In this document: positions 1 through 4,985 of the stretch, piece by piece
Layout of the letters: each line of letters opens with the position of its first letter
Position numbering within the stretch: position 1 is the first letter of the stretch
Source of the DNA: Gammaproteobacteria bacterium
GTDB taxonomy: Bacteria; Pseudomonadota; Gammaproteobacteria; SMWH01
Assembly: GCA_004357005.1 (NCBI GenBank)
Contig: SMWH01000110.1
Span: forward strand, 1-7,674
Reading direction: 5' to 3'
Length of the DNA stretch: 7,674 nucleotides
The notes under the pieces: model-generated
Database searches by the model: none
What the model saw: the letters and a program-made list of their open reading frames with translations, nothing else
Told to the model about the DNA's origin: nothing
Made by a program: the position numbers and the translations under genes

Positions 1-183
1 AGGCTCAGCCGCGGGCTCGAGTCGAACACCCGGCGCCGTGCCGTTAGCCTGGTCCGGCTCGGACGCGGGCTCGAGTTGGACACCCGGCGCCGTGCCGTTA
101 GCCTCGTGAGGCTCAGCCGCGGGCTCGAGTCGAACACCCGGCGCCGTGCCGTTAGCCTGGTCCGGCTCAGCCGCGGGCTCGAG
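1..183 (-). repeat. 54-bp in-frame tandem repeat (about 3.4 copies, 108-bp higher-order period)
   Basis: CTCGAG occurs at 16, 70, 124 and 178, exactly 54 bp apart. Reading on the minus strand, the units are 183-130, 129-76, 75-22 and a partial 21-1. Units one and three share DQ...GVR and differ only at the GCT/TCC codon. Unit two has HE...GVQ, and the partial unit four shares its GAGCCT codons. Bases 1-60 are identical to 109-168, giving a 108-bp dimer period. The array continues beyond the window. As 54 is a multiple of three, copy-number change would keep the reading frame. Confidence 0.92.
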
Positions 184-492
184 TTCCAGATCCAGGCCAT
201 TGCCAGTGAAGGTCTCGACCATGGAATCGGACCGCGACTGATCGACCGATGTCGACCCGTTGGCCGTTTCCGCGTCGGCCACGCCGCTGGTGGCCGGTTC
301 GAGCTCCATGGCCAGGGCAGCCGCGGCAGTTTGCTCGGTGTACTGGACCGGAAGCGTCTTTTCGGGCTCCGGTGGCCGGAGACGGGCAGTAGCGCGCCGG
401 GACATTTCATTGCCGCGGCCGCGATGGCCCGCGACCTCCATCGCCATACGCCGGCGCCGGTGCCGGGAAGAATTTCCGCCGGAAAAAGTCAT
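1..492 (-). CDS. Repeat-containing protein of unknown function, 3' end cut by window edge
   Basis: This is an open frame of 164 codons running off the left edge, so only the N-terminal part is seen. It starts at ATG 490-492, with GAGGA seven bases upstream as ribosome site. Residues 1-45 are Arg-rich and basic (SSRHRRRR near residue 8). Residues 46-102 are Ala/Glu/Ser-rich, and from residue 104 an 18-residue unit, LEPAAEPDQANGTAPGVR, repeats in perfect register. Residues 64-81 (LEPATS...ETANGSTS) look like a diverged earlier copy. The repeats are acidic, Pro/Ala-rich and probably disordered, like a linker or surface stalk. There is no signal peptide or membrane segment in the visible part. 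The start overlaps the stop of a small upstream ORF as ATGA, which suggests translational coupling. I do not recognise the family. The opposite strand is also open here, but its product is an incoherent Arg/Gly/His-rich sequence. The reading frame is likely; the function is unknown. Confidence 0.6.
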   Translation of the reverse strand, partial: MTFSGGNSSRHRRRRMAMEVAGHRGRGNEMSRRATARLRPPEPEKTLPVQYTEQTAAAALAMELEPATSGVADAETANGSTSVDQSRSDSMVETFTGNGLDLELEPAAEPDQANGTAPGVRLEPAAEPHEANGTAPGVQLEPASEPDQANGTAPGVRLEPAAEP

Positions 493-638
493 CGTGGTGT
501 CCTCGCGCTGTCGGGGCGGCGGTTGCCGACCTGTATGGCTACGACATCGCTGTTTCCTGCGGGGTGCAGGAAATACGTGTCGAGCATGGACGCGAGGAAC
601 CGGAGAAAGGCTGTTCGAAGCTGGTTAAAACGTGTCAT
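489..638 (-). CDS. Small ORF (49 aa) translationally coupled to the repeat protein
   Basis: The ORF begins at ATG 636-638 with AGGGG five bases upstream, a good ribosome site. Its TGA stop overlaps the ATG of the next gene (ATGA at 489-492). The product starts MTRFNQLRTAFLRFLASMLD, an amphipathic, mildly hydrophobic helix, and ends in a basic tail (NRRPDSARTPR). An in-frame ATG at 675-677 would give 62 residues but has a weaker ribosome site. There are no Cys or metal motifs in the 49-residue form and I recognise no family. It could be a real small protein, or a leader peptide whose main job is to deliver ribosomes to the downstream start. The case rests on the ribosome site and the overlap, not on homology. 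Confidence 0.42.
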   Translation of the reverse strand: MTRFNQLRTAFLRFLASMLDTYFLHPAGNSDVVAIQVGNRRPDSARTPR

Positions 639-698
639 GTGAACCCCTGTGGTTGTGGGGCACACCGCACATCTCACTTAACGGACCGCAGAGACCGA

Positions 699-727
699 AT
701 TATGTCAGGCGAGTTGACCTGGATCAC
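699..727 (-). promoter_or_regulatory. Candidate sigma70-like promoter for the left-end gene pair
   Basis: On the minus strand, GTGATC (722-727) and CATAAT (699-704) are separated by 17 bases. The -10 box matches the consensus at five of six positions, the -35 box at only three. It lies about 60 bp upstream of the small ORF and downstream of the RRM terminator, where a new promoter is needed. The rest of the gap 639-823 shows nothing else that I can support. Confidence 0.3.
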
Positions 728-823
728 GTTTTTTGGTGGTCAGTTGCGCCCAGATCCGGCCTTGTGGTCTTCCGGTCCCAGATCAGCGGCATATCCGACG
801 GGGAATCGAGCTTTTGGCGAGGC

Positions 824-857
824 TAATAAAAACCGGCCCGCCAAAGCGGGCCGGTTT
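824..857 (-). terminator. Rho-independent terminator of the RRM gene
   Basis: There is a perfect 12-bp stem, AAACCGGCCCGC (830-841) with GCGGGCCGGTTT (846-857), around a four-base loop. On the minus strand it is followed by TTTTTATT. It begins 23 bases past the stop codon of the RRM gene. The opposite direction has only a short T run, so termination is expected mainly for minus-strand transcripts. Confidence 0.9.
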
Positions 858-880
858 GAAGCCAGTTTACTGGCGAAGAA

Positions 881-1150
881 TCAGTAGCGAGGCCGGGACG
901 GACGTTCGCCGCGCGGCTTGGCCTGGTTCACCTTGATATCACGTCCCTTCAAGGACGTATCGTTCAAGCCCTTGATGGCTTCATCGGCTTCGTTGTTGTT
1001 CGCCATCTCGACGAACCCAAAACCCTTGGACTCACCGGAGAACTTATCGGTGATCAACTGAACCTTGGTCACTTCACCAAAGGCGGCAAACGCCTCACGC
1101 AGATCGTCTTCGGTGACGCTATAGGGCAGATTTCCAGCATAAATATTCAT
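881..1150 (-). CDS. Single-RRM RNA-binding protein
   Basis: This 89-residue protein is one RNA recognition motif plus a short basic tail. RNP2 is residues 3-8 (IYAGNL, Ala where Val is usual) and RNP1 is residues 42-49 (KGFGFVEM, with Met where an aromatic residue is typical). The beta-alpha-beta order is clear: helix 1 is TEDDLREAFAAFG (13-25) and helix 2 is NEADEAIKGLN (53-63). The tail (KPRGERPSRPRY) is short and Arg-rich rather than a long Gly-rich domain. Family knowledge: such small bacterial and cyanobacterial RRM proteins bind single-stranded RNA in the cytoplasm, and several are cold-induced. No strong Shine-Dalgarno is visible: the bases before the ATG are AT-rich (GGAAATTATATAG), which may favour start access when other RNAs are folded. 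It has its own terminator, and the upstream leader is structured. Confidence 0.95.
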   Translation of the reverse strand: MNIYAGNLPYSVTEDDLREAFAAFGEVTKVQLITDKFSGESKGFGFVEMANNNEADEAIKGLNDTSLKGRDIKVNQAKPRGERPSRPRY

Positions 1151-1326
1151 CTATATAATTTCCAAAAAAGTGTTGTCATTTAATAGCCATCCGCGACCCA
1201 ACACGCAGTCATGAACGGCAACATGCCTTCCGGCAATTTCCAGGGATTTTCCGCCTCAGGTGCCCGCCTGAACCGCAGATAGGGGCACGCAGCGCCATCA
1301 ACGATCGATCAAGGTAGGTGCCAAAC

Positions 1327-1349
1327 GAGTGATCAAAAAATGACCACTC
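1327..1349. repeat. 9-bp inverted repeat with A5/T5 loop
   Basis: GAGTGATCA (1327-1335) and TGACCACTC (1341-1349) pair with one G-T wobble around AAAAA. On the minus strand it comes directly after the terminator T-tract, inside the long leader of the RRM gene. It could be a second RNA hairpin or a protein-binding dyad; neither is proven. Confidence 0.55.
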
Positions 1350-1353
1350 CGGC

Positions 1354-1393
1354 AAAAAAAACCGAGGCCGTACAGTTACCTGCATGGCCTCAG
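1354..1393 (-). terminator. Strong Rho-independent terminator or attenuator between the peptidase and RRM genes
   Basis: On the minus strand, CTGAGGCC (1393-1386) pairs with GGCCTCGG (1369-1362). An inner TGCAG/CTGTA stem is closed by a GTAA (GNRA-type) loop, with a single A/C mismatch between the two stems. The 3' side is followed by eight T residues (1361-1354). This is a textbook intrinsic terminator. It lies 197 bases past the peptidase stop and 204 bases before the RRM start, so it either ends a long peptidase 3' UTR or acts as an attenuator for the RRM gene. Confidence 0.85.
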
Positions 1394-1399
1394 GGCCGG

Positions 1400-1428
1400 A
1401 CCCTACGGGGTTGACTGGCAATAGTCAA
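1400..1428 (-). promoter_or_regulatory. Candidate promoter upstream of the RRM leader terminator
   Basis: On the minus strand, TTGACT (1423-1428) and TAGGGT (1400-1405) are separated by 17 bases. The -35 box matches at five of six positions, the -10 box at three. The predicted start, near 1393, coincides with the first base of the terminator hairpin, so a transcript would begin with that hairpin. Phased A-tracts lie further upstream. The match may be chance. Confidence 0.35.
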
Positions 1429-1441
1429 TGAGCCATCCGGG

Positions 1442-1465
1442 CCGGCGGATTCGGTCAATCGCCGG
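1442..1465. repeat. Imperfect inverted repeat (hairpin)
   Basis: CCGGC-G-GATT pairs with AATC-GCCGG around CGGTC: nine base pairs with one bulged G. T residues precede rather than follow it on the minus strand, so it is not a terminator in that direction. Its role is unknown. Confidence 0.5.
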
Positions 1466-1500
1466 AAAAAAGCCGAAAAGACTCAAAAAAGCCCCAAAAA
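1466..1500. promoter_or_regulatory. Phased A-tracts, probably curved DNA
   Basis: A-runs occupy 1466-1471, 1476-1479, 1485-1490 and 1496-1500. Their centres are about 9, 10 and 10.5 bp apart, close to the DNA helical repeat. Such phasing is known to bend DNA. The block lies on the upstream side of the TTGACT promoter candidate at 1400-1428 on the minus strand, where curvature or H-NS-like binding could affect transcription. Confidence 0.5.
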
Positions 1501-1570
1501 CGAGACGGGTCTTCGCCGTTTTCGGCATAGTAAAGTTGGGATCTGACCTCTTTTCGGTGCCTTTTCGGTA

Positions 1571-1586
1571 TTTTTTTTGGGGGGGG
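1571..1586. repeat. T8G8 homopolymer run
   Basis: Eight T residues are followed by eight G residues, three bases beyond the stop codon of the peptidase gene on its 3' side. It is non-coding. Such a run is slippage-prone in replication and in sequencing, so its exact length should be treated with care. Confidence 0.9.
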
Positions 1587-1589
1587 TCC

Positions 1590-2906
1590 TTAGCGCGATG
1601 AGGGACCCAAGCGGTACATCAGCACCGCCGCCCGCTTGGTCTGCAGCGAAAGCGTGGCCAAATCGGCGGTCTCGTCTTGTGTGTGTCCGCCCCGGCCCAT
1701 CAGTCCGACCCCGTCGAGAGCCATCCGCACATGCCTGGCGGCGAAGGAGATGTCCGCCGCCCCGGCTTTGCGCGGGTCCACGGCGGTCACCGGCCCCGCC
1801 CCCAGCGCCTGGCTGACCTGGCTGTAGAGCTCGAGCAACTTCAGGTTGCCTGCCGAGGGCGCCATCGGCGGATAGCCGTCCGAGAACACCATCTCGGTGT
1901 CGGTACCGGACAGGTGCCGCGCCAGGATGCCGCGCATGCGCGCCTTCGCATCGGCGAGTTGTTCAGGCGAAACAGCCCGGATATCCCCGGTCACCAGCAC
2001 GCTTTTCGCGATGACATTGTCCTTGCCGAACGCGCGACCCCGGGAGGTGTCCGCATCGAGCGCCACCTCCGTGCCACCCACGATCACCCCGGGATTGAAG
2101 GTCAGGTTCGGCACGCCGGACAGGGCCACGCGAAATCCCTCCAGGACGCGCGCCGCCTCGAAGATAGCGCCGTCACCGATGTCGCTGCGAAAGATCTGCG
2201 ACGAGTGGGCCGGCGTTGCGCTCACGCTCAATTGCCAACTCGCGTAACCGCGGCGCGACACGACGGCGGTCTCCGGATCGCCGTCGCCATCCTCAAAGCC
2301 GATGGCAATATCCGCCCATCTGGCGGCATCGATCAACGCCAGGTTGGCGAGTTCGAGGGGCTCACCCCGGTCCTCCTCGTCACCGGTCATCACAACCCGG
2401 ATACTCAGTTGGTCCAGCACGCCGGCCGCATCCAGCGCCCGCAGGACCTGAACGATGATCACATCACCGCCCTTCATGTCGGTGGTCCCGGGCCCTTTGG
2501 CGTAATTGCCCGGCAGTAGTTCAAGCTGCTGGAACTTGCTGTCTGCGGCAAACACCGTATCCAGGTGCCCGATCAGCAACAGGCGCACACCCTGTTCGCC
2601 ACGAGCGGCCACGAGGTGACCAGCGCGGTTGAACGCCGCCCCCTCGATCCATTCCACATCGAATCCCAGGGTTGAAAACTCACGCGCGAACACCTCACCC
2701 ACGCGGCGCACGCCGGCCAGGTTCATGGTGCCGCTGTTGATGTTCACCACTTCTTCCAGCAACGCCACGGCCCGGCGCTGCTCACTGTCAACGTGGCTCA
2801 CGATGCTTAGCTCGACCGGATCCAGACCCGTGTCGGCGAGGGCTGTGTGGACGAGCACGAGGGTGAGACACAGGAGGCCAGGAACAATGTGTATCAGCGA
2901 TCTCAT
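1590..2906 (-). CDS. Secreted M20-family zinc metallopeptidase (glutamate carboxypeptidase-like)
   Basis: This 438-residue protein is a hydrolase of the M20 family (carboxypeptidase G2/ArgE/DapE clan), expected to cleave terminal amino acids or N-acyl groups with two zinc ions. Residues 1-24 form a signal peptide ending TALA-D, so it is exported to the periplasm or beyond. Family motifs are in order: GHLDTV with H114 and D116; GTTDMKGG with bridging D143; GDEED with catalytic E177 and metal ligand E178; FED with E205 as a likely ligand; the dimerisation/lid-domain AHSS with H234; and GRGGHTQDE with H408 near the C-terminus. All expected active-site residues are present, so it should be active. 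An in-frame TAG fifteen bases upstream blocks a longer start. No Shine-Dalgarno is visible before the ATG: the site is taken by a palindrome. The substrate cannot be read from sequence; a glutamate or dipeptide preference is inference. Confidence 0.93.
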   Translation of the reverse strand: MRSLIHIVPGLLCLTLVLVHTALADTGLDPVELSIVSHVDSEQRRAVALLEEVVNINSGTMNLAGVRRVGEVFAREFSTLGFDVEWIEGAAFNRAGHLVAARGEQGVRLLLIGHLDTVFAADSKFQQLELLPGNYAKGPGTTDMKGGDVIIVQVLRALDAAGVLDQLSIRVVMTGDEEDRGEPLELANLALIDAARWADIAIGFEDGDGDPETAVVSRRGYASWQLSVSATPAHSSQIFRSDIGDGAIFEAARVLEGFRVALSGVPNLTFNPGVIVGGTEVALDADTSRGRAFGKDNVIAKSVLVTGDIRAVSPEQLADAKARMRGILARHLSGTDTEMVFSDGYPPMAPSAGNLKLLELYSQVSQALGAGPVTAVDPRKAGAADISFAARHVRMALDGVGLMGRGGHTQDETADLATLSLQTKRAAVLMYRLGPSSR

Positions 2907-2913
2907 TGCAAGA

Positions 2914-2927
2914 GCCGGCTAGCCGGC
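2914..2927. repeat. Perfect 14-bp palindrome upstream of the peptidase start
   Basis: GCCGGCTAGCCGGC reads the same on both strands and lies 8-21 bases upstream of the peptidase ATG, over the expected ribosome site. It contains the TAG stop of the small upstream ORF. It could be an operator, a methylation target or an accident of GC-rich sequence. Confidence 0.6.
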
Positions 2928-3002
2928 CATGACCGCGAACACCACCGCCAGGGCGATGACATCTCGCTTCCGGGACGCGCCGGTTTCAATCGCGCTGTTC
3001 AT
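2919..3002 (-). CDS. Possible 27-aa leader ORF before the peptidase
   Basis: An ATG at 3000-3002 opens 27 codons (MNSAIETGASRKRDVIALAV, then VFAVMAG), ending at TAG 2919-2921, twelve bases before the peptidase ATG. The second half is hydrophobic and could be a short membrane helix after a positive RKR cluster. AGAGG directly abuts the ATG, closer than is ideal. Because the peptidase lacks its own ribosome site, reinitiation after this ORF is a plausible way to translate it. There is no recognised family. It may be non-coding. Confidence 0.25.
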   Translation of the reverse strand: MNSAIETGASRKRDVIALAVVFAVMAG

Positions 3003-3021
3003 CCTCTGCTTCAAGAACGAG

Positions 3022-3036
3022 GCAGGCGATGCCTGC
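3022..3036. repeat. Short hairpin in the peptidase leader
   Basis: GCAGGC and GCCTGC form a 6-bp stem around GAT, within the predicted 5' leader of the peptidase mRNA, just upstream of the small leader ORF. Apart from this, the leader ORF, the 14-bp palindrome and the promoter candidate, I see nothing else in the gap 2907-3168. Confidence 0.4.
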
Positions 3037-3130
3037 GCGGAAGACGTTGCGGCATTTGAGTTCGGTGAAGAGGCCTCATGGGGTGGGATGGCTCGGGTTA
3101 TGGGGCCGCGGTGGGCACGTGCAGCGACAT

Positions 3131-3159
3131 ATTAACAGCCGGCGGGTTTCGACTGCCAA
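3131..3159 (-). promoter_or_regulatory. Candidate sigma70-like promoter of the M20 peptidase
   Basis: On the minus strand, TTGGCA (3154-3159, five of six matches) is followed after 17 bases by GTTAAT (3131-3136, four of six). TAATAT (3129-3134) with 19-bp spacing is the alternative -10. It sits ten bases past the terminator of the preceding gene, as expected for an independent transcription unit, and implies a leader of about 215 bases. Confidence 0.45.
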
Positions 3160-3168
3160 TGACCGGCC

Positions 3169-3193
3169 AAAAAAAACCCGCAGAGCGGGGCTT
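3169..3193 (-). terminator. Rho-independent terminator of the ankyrin membrane gene
   Basis: On the minus strand, CCCGC-TCT-GCGGG is followed by eight T residues (3176-3169). An AAAG/TTTT outer pairing lengthens the stem past a mismatch. It begins 22 bases beyond the TGA stop of the preceding gene and separates it from the M20 peptidase unit. Confidence 0.88.
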
Positions 3194-3215
3194 TGTACCT
3201 GATACTGTTGTCAGC

Positions 3216-3848
3216 TCAGTAAGCGCCGTGTTCTTTCAGATAACCGGCGATGCGCCGGTGACCCATCTTGAGGGCCACATCCAGCGGTTTTCCTGAGTCG
3301 TCAGAACCGTTGACGCGGGCGCCATACTCCACGAGCACCTGCACCACGTCGAAATTTCCGGTGCCCACAGCCCGGTTGAGCACCAGCTCTCCATTGGGAA
3401 TAAGCGCGTTGATGTTCACGCCGGAATCGACCAGCGTCTGGATCAGGTCCATACGGCCGGCGGAAATCGCGTGCCCCAACATGCGCAGGCCATGTTCGGT
3501 CTTGTAGGTCGTTTCAACACCCGTAGGCAGCACGTTCATGAAGCGATTGATCAAAACCACCAGTACCAGTGCGACCAGCGCGACCAGCAGGACATTCGGC
3601 TCGATATGAAGTTGGCTGGACACCGCCTCCGGCAGATTGGCGCCGGCAAACAACGCGCTCACCGCCACGACAAGCATCGCCCGGGAGTGGCTGAGCAACA
3701 AAATGGAAAGAATGACGCCCAACACCAGGACCAGAATGCTGCGGTCAACCCCGATGGTTGCCTGGACGACCTGGGGCATGTTGGCGGCCAGCGCCAGAAT
3801 GCTCACGCCACCGGCCAGCATCCACTCACGTCTCTTTGCTTGCTGCAT
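3216..3848 (-). CDS. Four-TM membrane protein with C-terminal ankyrin repeats
   Basis: This is a 210-residue protein with a hydrophobic N-terminal half and an ankyrin tail. Predicted membrane segments are about residues 9-30, 37-52, 57-72 and 85-103. The two halves of the membrane part align (10-56 against 58-104) around VSxL...ANxP and a run of Leu/Val, so the domain is an internal duplication. Three ankyrin units follow: about 121-150 (HAISAGRMDLIQTLVDSGVN), 154-183 (LNRAVGTGNFDVVQVLVEYG) and 186-209 (KPLDVALKMGHRRIAGYLKE). Ankyrin repeats bind proteins, so the tail probably holds a partner at the inner membrane. I chose ATG 3846-3848 because AAGGGA lies just upstream and the N-terminus (MQQAKRREW) is suitably basic. 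A longer frame to 4025 adds 59 residues without membrane-like or familiar sequence. No partner is evident among the neighbours. Confidence 0.85.
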   Translation of the reverse strand: MQQAKRREWMLAGGVSILALAANMPQVVQATIGVDRSILVLVLGVILSILLLSHSRAMLVVAVSALFAGANLPEAVSSQLHIEPNVLLVALVALVLVVLINRFMNVLPTGVETTYKTEHGLRMLGHAISAGRMDLIQTLVDSGVNINALIPNGELVLNRAVGTGNFDVVQVLVEYGARVNGSDDSGKPLDVALKMGHRRIAGYLKEHGAY

Positions 3849-4010
3849 GAGTCCCTTCCCACAAAACGCAGAACCACTGCGAACGTTAACATGGGGCAAT
3901 GCAAGTTTCCGTAGTGATTGCGGCCCAAGCCAACCGTTCGCGACCCCTCGCCGACCATCGGTCTGTTTAAAAGAATCGGGGAGACAACAGCAAAACCAGA
4001 GGGATCTGAC

Positions 4011-4038
4011 GGGCAGCCCGTGCATGACCGGGCCGCCC
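4011..4038. repeat. 10-bp inverted repeat past the 296-residue gene
   Basis: GGGCAGCCCG (4011-4020) and CGGGCCGCCC (4029-4038) pair over ten positions with one wobble, around TGCATGAC. It lies 22 bases beyond the stop of the upstream operon. No T-run follows on the minus strand, so it may be an mRNA 3'-end stabiliser or a Rho-linked site rather than an intrinsic terminator. The rest of 3849-4060 shows no convincing promoter for the ankyrin gene. Confidence 0.6.
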
Positions 4039-4060
4039 TTGTTTCAGGACAATTGAACGG

Positions 4061-4951
4061 TCACACACGGCCCCAGTAGCCCCAGCGCCGGAAACGAATG
4101 GGCTTACACCCCTCGCTCATAACCACGTTCAACGGAGCCCATGTGAAGCTCCCGCTGATGTAAGCGTGGGCGTTGGGTGACATCGCCGTCAGTAGGATGG
4201 TTTCGTACAGAGACAGTGTCGTGCCACCGCCCCCGGGTACCGAACCGCTGAGCTCGAAAATGGCGTCGAGTTGCCTGCTCGCCATGTCGTTGTGGCTGAG
4301 AATGTCGCCGTTGGTGACGGTGAAGTTCACCAGTGAGACTCCCGGTGCGGGTTGAAACCCCGAAGCCCCGGTAAGCCAGCTCTGTGCTCTCGCCGACACA
4401 TGCGCCATGCCTGCTGGCACCGAGTTGGCCTCCACCCAGCCAAAACTCGCGTGGAGTGCAGAGGTGATCGCGACGGAGGTCGCATCGTTTGCCGCCGGGA
4501 CATCGATCTCTGTGACATAACCCACAAGGATGAAACCCGACGTATCCGGGAAGACGATACCAGCATTGGTTCGAGCCAAGGCGGTCTTGGGCGGGATCGG
4601 CCCGTGGTCATAATCCGGGTCGCCACTCAGCATTACGTACGTGGCATCGTCGATGTTCAATGTCTGCTTGAAATCGCACACAACCGTATCAACCCAACCA
4701 GTTCTCGGCACGCCAAACGGCGGGTAAATCTCCCACGGCATTGGAATAATTTGGCCTAATCCGAACTCGCCGATGTTTGCGTCCGCTTCACTAAAATCCT
4801 GTAACGCCTTGCTGCGTGCCTTGAGAGAAGCCACAATTGTTTTCTCATCCGTCTCAGCCCGGTCAATGACCATTTGCCTTTCCAGGTCATAACGCGTGCG
4901 CAGGTGTTTTACAAAATCCGCAGTTCGTTTATCGATTTTGTGCTCAGTCAT
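4061..4951 (-). CDS. Conserved-looking protein of unknown function, second gene of the protease operon
   Basis: I do not recognise this 296-residue protein. Residues 1-58 are highly charged and helical (DKRTADFVKHLRTRYDLERQ), possibly a coiled coil. A Pro/aromatic segment follows (MPWEIYPPFGVPRTGW, 71-86). The remainder is rich in Thr, Ser, Val and Gly, suggesting a beta-sheet domain, with a GGGG turn at 240-243. The end is unusual: Arg- and aromatic-rich (RFRRWGYWGRV). It has two Cys (92 and 282), no signal peptide, no membrane segment, and no catalytic motif I can name. AGGAG lies nine bases before ATG 4949-4951, and the gene begins 34 bp after the stop of the secreted protease, so co-transcription is likely. 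Its 5' third is visibly less GC-rich, with more A/T-ending codons, than its neighbours. A role as accessory, inhibitor or substrate of the protease is only inference. Confidence 0.88.
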   Translation of the reverse strand: MTEHKIDKRTADFVKHLRTRYDLERQMVIDRAETDEKTIVASLKARSKALQDFSEADANIGEFGLGQIIPMPWEIYPPFGVPRTGWVDTVVCDFKQTLNIDDATYVMLSGDPDYDHGPIPPKTALARTNAGIVFPDTSGFILVGYVTEIDVPAANDATSVAITSALHASFGWVEANSVPAGMAHVSARAQSWLTGASGFQPAPGVSLVNFTVTNGDILSHNDMASRQLDAIFELSGSVPGGGGTTLSLYETILLTAMSPNAHAYISGSFTWAPLNVVMSEGCKPIRFRRWGYWGRV

Positions 4952-4985
4952 TTTTGAGTACTCCTGATTCGATTGATCACGCCAG

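Noticed and set aside
1..183. CRISPR-like array
   Set aside because: The repeats are contiguous without variable spacers, the period is a multiple of three, and they lie in a coding frame.
76..642. Plus-strand open frame of 188 codons across the repeat region
   Set aside because: It starts at TTG, its product is a patternless Arg/Gly/His-rich sequence, and it mirrors a minus-strand frame that has an ATG, a ribosome site and a coherent acidic repeat. The 54-bp repeat keeps several frames open at once.
1131..1159. Plus-strand promoter-like TTTCCA-17-TATAAT across the RRM start
   Set aside because: No plus-strand gene or good terminator follows it, and the AT-rich stretch is better explained as the open leader of the RRM gene. 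An antisense RNA cannot be excluded.
1209..1421. Minus-strand 70-codon ORF in the peptidase-RRM gap
   Set aside because: It spans the terminator hairpin and the A/T dyad, lacks a ribosome site and has a composition unlike the neighbouring genes.
1677..2519. Plus-strand open frame of 280 codons
   Set aside because: It is antisense to the M20 peptidase, whose minus-strand product has all the family motifs. The plus product is a codon shadow.
2929..3135. Plus-strand 68-codon ORF in the peptidase leader
   Set aside because: It shows no ribosome site or motif and would run against the promoter and leader of the peptidase.
3849..4025. 59-residue N-terminal extension of the ankyrin membrane protein
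   Set aside because: The extension has no ribosome site and no membrane or domain character, and the internal ATG has both a good ribosome site and a sensible N-terminus before the first membrane helix.
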